Assembly: GCA_015485945.1 (NCBI GenBank)
Contig: WFSM01000150.1
Location: 1-27,045, forward strand
Length of the DNA stretch: 27,045 bases
Source of the DNA: Candidatus Bipolaricaulota bacterium
GTDB lineage: Bacteria; Bipolaricaulota; Bipolaricaulia; UBA7950; UBA9294
Reading direction: 5' to 3'
Below the pieces are notes generated by a model. It was not told the DNA's origin. It searched no databases and saw only the letters and a list, made by a program, of their open reading frames with translations. Within the stretch, counting starts at the first letter, position 1. Every line of letters starts with the position of its first letter. The position numbers and the translations under genes are program-made. Of this stretch, positions 1-7,900 are shown one piece after another.

Positions 1-45
1 ACAGGGCTATCGTTATCTAGAAAAGTTTTTGTCGAAAGGGGAAGA

Positions 46-1371
46 GTGAAGACAGTATTGGTGCTCGGAGCTGGCCTCGTCTCCGGTCCGCTCGTGCGAT
101 ACTTGCTCGTGCAGGACGGCATTGCGGTGACGGTGGCGGATGTCTATTTGGAGAAAGCACAGCGGCTAATTGGAACCGCGACAAACGGCACGGCAGTGGA
201 ACTCGACGTCCACGACGAACCGGCGTTGGAACAGCTTATCGCTGCGAGCGATTTGGTGGTCAGCCTACTTCCGTACGTGTATCACCCCCTCGTGGCGCAA
301 TTATGCGTCAGACAGAGGACGCCGATGGTCACAGCGTCGTACGTCAAGGACACGATGCGTGCCCTCGATGCCGCCGCTCGGGAAGCGGGTGTGATCCTGT
401 TGAACGAGATCGGGGTCGATCCCGGAATTGACCACATGTCAGCGATGCGGGTGATCGACCGGATCAGAAGCGCCGGCGGTGATCTTGTGAGTTTCTCGTC
501 CTATTGCGGCGGCCTGCCCGCTCCCGACGCAAACAACAATCCGTTTGGATACAAGTTTTCCTGGAGTCCACGCGGCGTTCTGCTCGCTGGCAAGAACCCG
601 GCCCGCTACCTGGAGGACGGCAACGTGGTGGACATTCCTGGCGAAGAGCTGTTTTTGCATCATTGGCCGGTGGAGATCGCGGGGGTGGGAACGCTGGAGG
701 GGTACCCCAACCGCGATTGCCTACCGTACATCGATACGTATGGAATCCACGGCGTGACCGGAATGTTCCGGGGCACACTGCGGTATCCCGGCTGGTGCGA
801 GACGATGGCGAACATCGTTAAACTGGGATTGTTGGATGAATCGCCGCGCAACGATCTCGTGGGGATGACGTTCGCCCAGTTCATGGGGGTGATGATCGGC
901 AGACCAGGGACGGCGACCACAGCCGACGTCGCAGGATTTCTTGGGATTCCTCCCGACTCGCCGGTGCTCGATAAGCTCGCATGGCTCGGGCTGTTCAGCA
1001 CTTCACCATTGCCCGCGGACGTCCAATCCCCCATCGACGTCCTTGTTGCCGTGATGCTGCCACGGATGCAGTATGCTCAGGGAGAGCGGGACATGCTTGT
1101 GATGCAACACCAGTTCGTTGCCCAATACCCTGACCGCAGGGAGCGGATCACAGCAACGTTGGTTGACTACGGAATTCCACACGGTGATTCGTCGATGTCA
1201 CGGTTGGTGGGATTGCCAGCTGCGATCGGGGTGAAACTCATTCTCACCGGGGAAATCACCCTGACCGGAGTGCAGATCCCAGTTGTGCCTGAGATATATA
1301 TGCCCGTACTTAATGAACTGGAAACGATGGGGGTGCGGTTCTCCGAACAGACCGAGGTGATCTCATCCTGA
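46..1371 (+). CDS. Saccharopine dehydrogenase-like oxidoreductase (LYS9 type)
   Basis: The 441-residue protein starts at GTG, a few bases after a purine-rich AAAGGGG stretch. The N-terminus is a Rossmann fold with a GAGLVSGP nucleotide loop at residues 8-15. The middle carries the block typical of glutamate-forming saccharopine dehydrogenases: GVDPGIDHMSA, then SYCGGLPAPDANNNPFGYKF and SWSPRGVLLAG. Length and motif order match yeast LYS9, about 446 residues. The family interconverts saccharopine with glutamate plus aminoadipate semialdehyde using NAD(P), in the cytoplasm. Whether this copy serves lysine breakdown, lysine synthesis or another amine substrate cannot be told, because no other lysine gene is in the window. 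The next gene overlaps its stop codon, so the two are probably co-translated. The family call is firm; the exact substrate is inferred. Confidence 0.88.
   Translation: MKTVLVLGAGLVSGPLVRYLLVQDGIAVTVADVYLEKAQRLIGTATNGTAVELDVHDEPALEQLIAASDLVVSLLPYVYHPLVAQLCVRQRTPMVTASYVKDTMRALDAAAREAGVILLNEIGVDPGIDHMSAMRVIDRIRSAGGDLVSFSSYCGGLPAPDANNNPFGYKFSWSPRGVLLAGKNPARYLEDGNVVDIPGEELFLHHWPVEIAGVGTLEGYPNRDCLPYIDTYGIHGVTGMFRGTLRYPGWCETMANIVKLGLLDESPRNDLVGMTFAQFMGVMIGRPGTATTADVAGFLGIPPDSPVLDKLAWLGLFSTSPLPADVQSPIDVLVAVMLPRMQYAQGERDMLVMQHQFVAQYPDRRERITATLVDYGIPHGDSSMSRLVGLPAAIGVKLILTGEITLTGVQIPVVPEIYMPVLNELETMGVRFSEQTEVISS
1354..1362 (+). promoter_or_regulatory. Strong Shine-Dalgarno deciding a CTG start
   Basis: GAGGTGATC is an almost perfect complement to the 16S rRNA 3' end. 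It lies inside the last codons of the dehydrogenase gene. It is 5-6 nt before CTG at 1368-1370, which overlaps the TGA at 1369-1371 as CTGA. No ATG, GTG or TTG lies at the proper distance in the open frame. Confidence 0.65.
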
Positions 1372-2171
1372 ACAGCAAAGCCGCTCTGTCCTTCGGGGCG
1401 AGTATTGAGGGATTCTTTTACGGGCGCGCTCCCGAAGAGCGGGTCGGAATTGTCGCTGCGGCCCGGGCAATCGCTGAATTGGGATTGGGGATCGAAGTAT
1501 GGAGCACACGCGGGGCAGATGACGAACGACTGACTCCAGACAATGTACCCGAGTTGCGCATGGCGTGCACCGGCGCACCATTTATGTCGATGCATGCTCC
1601 CCCGAATCTGTGGCAATGGAATCCAGCCGGGTTGCGCGCTGAGATCGACTTGGCGGGCGCACTCGGAGCGGTGACGCTCGTTGTGCATCGGGAAACACTG
1701 GGACTCGGTGATGCCACTTCGCGCCCCGATATTCCGGAGATCCGTCGGCTGTGCACGCGGGCCCATGGCCACGGCGTGCGGTTAGCGCTGGAAAACGGGT
1801 TTGATTCAATGTGGGCGCTTGACCTTATCCTCGATACAGTCGGGGATGACCCGGAGAAAACCAACCTTGGAATTTGTATTGACGTCGGACACGCCCACAT
1901 CTCGCACGACGCCGGCCGCCAGCCAATCCGCAACTACCTCGAGCGCTATCGCGGTTCTCTCATCCATCTGCACCTGCACGATAATGATGGCACAGCCGAC
2001 GATCATCTCCCGCCGGGCGCTGGCACCATCGATTGGCGTGCGGTGTTGGAAACGGTCAATCGAATTGGGTACAGCGGTCCGGGAATCATCGAGATCCACA
2101 CTCACGATGATCCGGCGCATATCGTTGCCACGGCGCGCGCATATCTGGACGCGTTCCAACACGGGCAATGA
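1368..2171 (+). CDS. Sugar phosphate isomerase/epimerase-like TIM barrel (AP endonuclease family 2 fold)
   Basis: The frame is open from the end of the preceding gene. It encodes a convincing first strand and helix (ASIEGFFYG, then ERVGIVAAARAIAELG) upstream of the first conventional start, TTG at 1479. I therefore place the start at CTG 1368, giving 267 residues; the TTG start would give 230 and lose strand 1. Likely metal-site residues are Glu142 (LALENG), Asp172, His175 and His177 (DVGHAH), the HLHDNDG block with PGAGTIDW after it, and Glu242 (IIEIH). Xylose-isomerase-like TIM barrels act on sugars, sugar phosphates or inositols, or cut abasic DNA. The sequence fits the sugar isomerase branch better than endonuclease IV, but the substrate is unknown. 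CTGA overlap with the dehydrogenase indicates translational coupling. Confidence 0.8.
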   Translation: MNSKAALSFGASIEGFFYGRAPEERVGIVAAARAIAELGLGIEVWSTRGADDERLTPDNVPELRMACTGAPFMSMHAPPNLWQWNPAGLRAEIDLAGALGAVTLVVHRETLGLGDATSRPDIPEIRRLCTRAHGHGVRLALENGFDSMWALDLILDTVGDDPEKTNLGICIDVGHAHISHDAGRQPIRNYLERYRGSLIHLHLHDNDGTADDHLPPGAGTIDWRAVLETVNRIGYSGPGIIEIHTHDDPAHIVATARAYLDAFQHGQ

Positions 2172-2208
2172 TCAGCAATCACAAGGTCCCATTTTCACTG
2201 CATGCGCG

Positions 2209-2228
2209 TATACTGGGCGTGGAGGTGA
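2209..2228 (+). promoter_or_regulatory. Candidate -10 element and strong RBS for the small gene
   Basis: TATACT at 2209-2214 is a good -10 hexamer. GGAGGTGA at 2221-2228 is a near-perfect Shine-Dalgarno lying where transcription would begin. No convincing -35 was found 16-18 bp upstream, so the promoter half is tentative. The ribosome site is strong. Confidence 0.45.
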
Positions 2229-2232
2229 CATG

Positions 2233-2595
2233 ATGGTGCAATGCAGTCTGCGGGCTGGGCTGGTGGAGGTGGCGGTGGTGACTCCGGGATTCGCCGATAC
2301 CACGCGGGTGCTTCAACCGAACAATACCGACTATTCTCCGGAAACGCTCGCCACACTTCTCCCAGCGATCGATACCCCGGCGACGGTCATTGATGATTAT
2401 CACCGGGGTGGGCGCCGTTATTTCAACGCTGATGAATGGGACAGCGTGAAGTTTGCGGCTCCGGCCACATATCTTGTCACTCGTACCGTGACTGGCAGCC
2501 GCGGGACACGGACGTCCATTGGTTATCAATTCGCGGTCCGAAAACCAAGCGTGTACACACCGACGCCACGCGGTGGCTGCGGCGGCCACAAATAA
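2233..2595 (+). CDS. Small protein of unknown function
   Basis: I do not recognise this 120-residue protein. Two ATG codons in tandem (2230 and 2233) follow GGAGGTGA; 2233 has the better spacing of seven bases after GGAGG. The protein has no signal peptide or clear membrane helix. It is mixed hydrophobic and polar, with a short basic stretch (DDYHRGGRRYF) in the middle and a Gly/Cys/His-rich tail ending GGCGGHK. It is probably cytoplasmic. The stop codon is only two bases before the first ATG of the metallopeptidase gene, so the two may be co-transcribed. The ribosome site makes translation likely; an antisense frame of similar length exists here but lacks such a signal. The function is unknown. 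Confidence 0.6.
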   Translation: MVQCSLRAGLVEVAVVTPGFADTTRVLQPNNTDYSPETLATLLPAIDTPATVIDDYHRGGRRYFNADEWDSVKFAAPATYLVTRTVTGSRGTRTSIGYQFAVRKPSVYTPTPRGGCGGHK

Positions 2596-2597
2596 TA

Positions 2598-4049
2598 ATG
2601 ATGAATGGTACGATACGAGTCGTCACATTTTTCCTCGTTATATTATTGGTGTCGGTTGTTGTCACCGCCCAACCATCTATCTCGCCGCAATTTCTATCCC
2701 ATTACACTATTGATGTCAAAATTGATTTTGTCACCGGTACATTTACTGGATCGGAGGATGTCACCTATTGGAATACAACTGGGAGCGCGTTAGAACAGGT
2801 TGTTTTCCGGATCTACCCGAATTCTCAGTACCTGTACGGGCCGGGAACGTTACACGTGGATGCGGTGCATGTCCAGGGGGCCGCGGTGGCAGCAGCGCCC
2901 ACCGGCGATCACACTGTGCTCCCGATTGATCTTCCGCGGCCGCTGCCGCCGCAAAGTCGGGCGACGATCGCGGTAACGTTTACCGGGAAACTGTCACGCT
3001 GGAGTGATGGAACCCCCACAGTGCCGAGTGATTACGGGATTTACGCGGCGACCGCGCACACACTGACGCTGGCGTCGTTCTACCCGATACTGGCTGCATA
3101 CACCCCTGGGTCGGGATGGGATCGGACGCCGGTCGGCCCAATCGGTGACGCGGTGACGAGTGACATCGCAAACTACGACGTGACTGTCACTGTACCCGCC
3201 GGGGTTGTAGTTGTCGGTTCAGGCGAGCGAACCGGCGTCACGCAATCGAGCGCTGGCGTCCAATACCAGTTTGTCGGGCAGTTGATGCGCGATTTCATGC
3301 TCGTCGCCGGAGACAATTTCGCCACACGGACAGAGGATGCCGGGAACACCCGCCTTACCACATATTTTCGTCCGAATGACCACCGTGCCGCCGCCACCGC
3401 GATCGAGGACGGTACACGGGCAATCGCCATTTACAACAAGCTGTTCGGAGCGTGTGCTTATCCCAAGGTCGATATCGTCGAAGTGCCGTTGGCGCGTGCT
3501 GCCGGCGTGGAGTACCCGGGGTTGATACTGGTCGCGGCCAGTTACTGTGCCGATCCGAGCACGCGGTTTTTCTCCATCATTATCTCGCACGAGCTCGCAC
3601 ACCAGTGGTGGTATGCGGCGGTGGGAAATGACGTCACTGCGGAGCCATGGCTCGATGAGGCGCTTGCGACTTACTCGTCGGTAATCTACTTGGAGAAGAC
3701 GGCCGGACCGCGGACTTCACGTGCTGTGCTCGCTGAATTTCGCGAGCAATATCAGCGCGCACGCGCAACTCATCCCAACCTAGCGGTGGCCAGTCCTACG
3801 TACCGGTTCCCGAACGATGCTACATACAGCGCTATTGTGTACAGCGGCGGCGCCTGCTTTCTCAACGCAGTACGAGTTGCCATCGGAGACAGCGCGTTTT
3901 TCGCCGCTCTTTCCGAATACTACCGCCTATTTAAATTCCGGCGCGCCACCGCGCATGACCTTCTCGCTACGTTCACGCATACGTGCGGGTGCGATCTTGA
4001 TAAAATCTACACTGCGTATCTGAAACCGGCTGTAGTGACAACACCATAA
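2598..4049 (+). CDS. Secreted M1-family-like zinc metallopeptidase
   Basis: The 483-residue protein begins at ATG 2598 or 2601, followed by a signal peptide (RVVTFFLVILLVSVVVTAQ). The frame is open further upstream, to ATG 2436, but that stretch does not look like protein. The zinc site is HELAH at residues 331-335, followed after exactly 18 residues by Glu354 (WLDEALATYSS): the HEXXH-X18-E pattern of M1 gluzincins. A GVEYPG segment stands where the M1 GAMEN motif lies. The N-terminal half is the usual beta-rich M1 domain; the large C-terminal domain of classical aminopeptidase N is absent, as in short M1-like enzymes. It should trim peptides outside the membrane. No good Shine-Dalgarno precedes the start, so it may be translated by coupling to the small gene just upstream. 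It lies just before a secreted subtilisin cluster, suggesting joint extracellular proteolysis. Confidence 0.85.
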   Translation: MMNGTIRVVTFFLVILLVSVVVTAQPSISPQFLSHYTIDVKIDFVTGTFTGSEDVTYWNTTGSALEQVVFRIYPNSQYLYGPGTLHVDAVHVQGAAVAAAPTGDHTVLPIDLPRPLPPQSRATIAVTFTGKLSRWSDGTPTVPSDYGIYAATAHTLTLASFYPILAAYTPGSGWDRTPVGPIGDAVTSDIANYDVTVTVPAGVVVVGSGERTGVTQSSAGVQYQFVGQLMRDFMLVAGDNFATRTEDAGNTRLTTYFRPNDHRAAATAIEDGTRAIAIYNKLFGACAYPKVDIVEVPLARAAGVEYPGLILVAASYCADPSTRFFSIIISHELAHQWWYAAVGNDVTAEPWLDEALATYSSVIYLEKTAGPRTSRAVLAEFREQYQRARATHPNLAVASPTYRFPNDATYSAIVYSGGACFLNAVRVAIGDSAFFAALSEYYRLFKFRRATAHDLLATFTHTCGCDLDKIYTAYLKPAVVTTP

Positions 4050-4101
4050 GCGAAACTTTGCCGGACTGGTTGTGTATCTTTAGCAAAAAGGAGGGAGTTC
4101 A

Positions 4102-4905
4102 ATGTCGAATTTAAAACTTTCCATCGGCGCGGTTTTCATTCTGGCGTTCGGCCTGATTATCGCCGGGGGCGGAGCACTGGGCGCCACAGCAAACTTACTT
4201 GCCGCCAACTACTATCTCATCTCGATTGGCACGGTGGACACGTCAATCGCCACCATCATCCATACTGCGCAAACGAGTGGTTACACCGTTATCGTACGCA
4301 GCGGGGATGTGGTTCACGCCTATCGCGGTGCGACGGAGATAACAACACCGGGAAAGGACCTGTTGAATGCTAGCCCACTTCTTTACGTGGATGACGGCCA
4401 GTTCCTCATGCAGGTGCGCGGAGAAGACTACGATTACGCCGTCCGCCCCGGTGAGGGGACGAGTTACACGCTGGTAGTCGTACCGCACAAGGATTTACCG
4501 CTGGCAGATACGCTAACAACGGTGATTACTGCGCTGCAGAAGATGAATGTAGTGGGATCAGAGGTAAATATGGAGTTTCAAACGTTCCCGCAGCACGCCA
4601 CGAAAACCCCGGCTCCGCCAGCGGGAGTCCCGATCGATTCGAGATTATATGCCGTGATGGTGGCGCCTGATTGGTTCACTGCGACGGCAAACGCGGGCCT
4701 TACCCGTGTCGGCTTGCGGGTGGAAGTAGTGGCGGAAAAGCTTCCCAACGGGGATATTCCGATGGAGTTTCGCCAGTACATCGAGAGCGAGACAACCGGG
4801 TTAGCAAAGTTGCTTCTCCCGATCAACAAGCTCGTTGACCTGGCGCGAGCACCGACGATCGGTTACCTCCGTCCTCCCTACCAACCGCACCCGGCAACAC
4901 CGTAA
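4102..4905 (+). CDS. Secreted protein with subtilisin-propeptide-like C-terminus
   Basis: The 267-residue protein has a strong AAGGAGG site seven bases before its ATG, and a signal peptide or anchor over residues 6-30. I do not recognise residues 30-180. Residues about 180-264 resemble the segment just before the catalytic domain of the neighbouring subtilisin. Both have a short VxV strand, then ATAN, then a VGL/LGV turn. Both end on a P(I/V)xxLxxLA segment and a (L/I)RxPYxPxP tail. In the neighbour the protease domain follows; here the protein stops after HPATP. The protein may therefore be a free propeptide-like chaperone or inhibitor. The next gene starts 13 bases after the stop, with its own RBS, so the two form one operon. 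The gene is certain and the function is inferred from resemblance only. Confidence 0.8.
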   Translation: MSNLKLSIGAVFILAFGLIIAGGGALGATANLLAANYYLISIGTVDTSIATIIHTAQTSGYTVIVRSGDVVHAYRGATEITTPGKDLLNASPLLYVDDGQFLMQVRGEDYDYAVRPGEGTSYTLVVVPHKDLPLADTLTTVITALQKMNVVGSEVNMEFQTFPQHATKTPAPPAGVPIDSRLYAVMVAPDWFTATANAGLTRVGLRVEVVAEKLPNGDIPMEFRQYIESETTGLAKLLLPINKLVDLARAPTIGYLRPPYQPHPATP

Positions 4906-4917
4906 GGGAGGATATTG

Positions 4918-7900
4918 ATGAAAAAAGTACTTGTATTGCTATTTTTCGTTGCGCTGTTGGGAACGGTGGGATGGGCAGCTCAATCCAAATTGATAATCGG
5001 AGTTGAATCATCCACCGCGGGCGAGTGGACAAAGCTCGCCTCGTCGTTCACTGCAGCAACCGGGATTGATGCATCAGTACGGGCATATTCCGCAAGCCAG
5101 CTTGGGAAGCAGATATTTCGCTCCGGACTGACCCGATCTGGGGATCTTAACCTGGTGATGGTGAACCGCGCGTGGGAAGCAACGCTTGCCCGTTACCTCG
5201 CCGATTTGACCCCGTACAAAGACGAACTGCTGAAACATGGGCTGTCGCCGGTGTACGTAAACGGGCGCCTGATTGGAACATGGATCTCATTTGCGCCCGA
5301 TTGGTTCCTTGGAGTGTTGGTGTGGCCTGAGGACCCCGACGCTGCGCTTATGTTCTATCGCGAGCTTACGGGCACCAAAACCGTCTCTACTCCGACACCA
5401 GTGTCCCCCGAATCGGTGATTAGAACGTTTACTACCACCAAAATATCCCGGGCGGAACACAATCCAAAGCTCGACGGCTCACTGGAAACGTTGATTCAAG
5501 CCGCAAAGGCGACGGTGGGGGCGATGGCGGCACAGGTGAGGGGAAGTCTTCCCCCCGCTGCGCAGGCCGCGTTGACTAGTTTGGCTAAGATGTACGGAAT
5601 TCCACTTAACCCCAATACGGGAATGGTTACAGTGGTGCTCGAGTCGCGTAACGCCCAAGCAACGGCCAACAACGTCGCCGCTCTCGGTGTAAGTCGCACT
5701 GAAATCACGCCTGTCCCGCAACTGGTGAAAGTGACAGTCCCAGTTTCCGAGCTCGCCACGCTTGCTTCTAAACTCACCGGGGTCACATTTATCCGTGCCC
5801 CCTATCATCCGTATCCAATGGCGGTCACCGGCGAAGGGATCGCGGCGATCAACGCCGATGCTTATCATGCCGCTGGGATCACCGGAAGCGGAGTGAAGGT
5901 AGCGATTATCGACCTCGGATTCGCTGGATTGTCGCAGGCACAAGCTCGGGGCGACATCCCCTACTCCGTGGTGGAAAAGGATTTCACCGGCACCGGTGTC
6001 ACCACCGGGATTTCGCACGGCACCGCGGTGACGGAGATCGTACATGAGGTCGCGCCGGGAGCTAAACTTTATCTGATCAAGATCGCTGACGAAGTCGATC
6101 TTGACGAGGCGGTTACCTATTGTCTCCAAAACGGGATCAAGATTATCAACCACTCTCTCGGCTGGTACAACACCAACTTCTACGACGGCACCGGGACAAT
6201 CGCCGACATCGCCAACCGTGCGATTCAAGGCGGCATCCTGTGGGTGAACGCCGCTGGCAACGAAGCTGAGAACCACTGGGAGGGAACGTTCACCGATACG
6301 AACTCCGACGGCTGGATGGATCAGTCGATTACGTTTTATGCGGCCACTGGTTCACCGGTAGTTATCTATATGACGTGGAACGATTGGCCGCGAGCGTCAA
6401 CCGATTACGATCTGTACCTGTACGGCCCCGGAGGCAGTCTCGTCGCTTCTTCCACCAAACAGCAAACCGGACAGGAACAGCCAACCGAAACGATTCAGAC
6501 AACCGCGAATTCTACCGGAACGTACACGATTCGGGTAAAGGGAACGGGATCGAAGAAAATCGAAATCTACAATCTGTATCAGCATCTCACACCCGCCGTT
6601 GCAACAAGTTCCATCATTGCGCCCGGAAACGTGGCCGCAGTGGTAACTGTGGGCGCAGTCGCGTGGGATCATTACAGCACCGGACCAATCGAACCGTACA
6701 GCTCGCAAGGGCCGACCAATAACGGTCTTACCAAGCCCGATCTGGTCGCACCGGACAATGTAACCACCGGAACAAGCCCGTACACTCATTTCAAAGGCAC
6801 TTCGGGCGCAACTCCCGAGGTTACCGGTGCGGCGGCGCTGCTGTTATCACAGGATCCCGCACTCACCGAGGCGCAGCTGCGGGCTGAGCTCATCTCCGAT
6901 ACGATCCCGATGGGACCACAGAACATCTACGGACACGGACGCCTTGTGCTTCCAACACCGACGGCAGTCAATCAACCGCCGCACGCGGCGTTCAGCTATA
7001 CCCCGAGTGCACCCACCGTTAGCACGGTGATTACGTTCAACGCATCCGCATCCAGTGATCCCGATGGGACCATAGTTTCTTACGCGTGGAACTTCGGCGA
7101 CGGCACGACGGGATCGGGTGTCACCGTGCAGCATTCCTACACGGCGCCGGGGACATATACAGTGCAACTTACCGTGCGCGATAATGCCGGCGCGACTGAT
7201 TCTGCAACCGCGCAAGTATCCGTTGCCCCGGTAGCTAATCAACCGCCGCACGCGGCGTTCAGCTACACACCACCCAATCCCAACCCGGGCGCCTGGGTAC
7301 ACTTCGACGCATCCGCATCCAGTGATCCCGATGGGACCATCGTTTCTTACGCGTGGAACTTCGGCGATGGCTCTACCGGGACGGGAGTGAGCGTGTATCA
7401 CCAATTCACGAGCGCTGGTACTTACGGCGTACGTCTTACCGTGCGTGACAATGCCGGGGCGACTGACTCCGTCACACATTCCGTGGTGGTGGCGGCTGTC
7501 ATACCACCGCCGCACGCCAACGCCGGCGGTCCGTATACCGGAGTAGTAGGACAGCCGGTGACATTAAATGGATCAGCATCGACTGGTTCCATCGCTCAAT
7601 ATATGTGGAACTTCGGCGACGGCACGAACGGAACGGGAGTGACGGTGCAGCATGTGTATGGCGCACCTGGCACTTATACCGCCACGCTTACCGTGGTGGG
7701 CACGACCGGGCAACAGTCAAGTGATACCACCCAAGTGGTGATCTCCCAACCGGTTCCGCCGCTATCGGTAAAGCTGTCGCTTCCCAAGGGATCCTATCAG
7801 GTGGGAGAAGCAATTGTGGTCACCTACACCGTGAACCGCGCGGCATACGTGTACATCTGTGATGTGGATCCAACCGGCAAGGTCATCCTATTGTTCCCGA

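Noticed and set aside
2179..2589. Antisense reading frame of 136 residues
   Set aside because: No ribosome site, Arg/His-rich composition typical of a shadow, and a better supported gene on the plus strand.
2436..2597. Upstream extension of the M1-like peptidase
   Set aside because: The added residues are not protein-like and would bury the signal peptide; the small gene with a strong ribosome site occupies this DNA in another frame.
4075..4080. TATCTT as a possible -10 for the secreted propeptide-like gene
   Set aside because: No -35-like sequence lies 15-19 bp upstream (the nearest TTGCCG is 11 bp away); read-through from the peptidase gene is equally likely.
5479..6276. Long antisense frame of 265 residues within the subtilisin gene
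   Set aside because: A codon-bias shadow of a GC-rich gene; no recognisable domain and no ribosome site.
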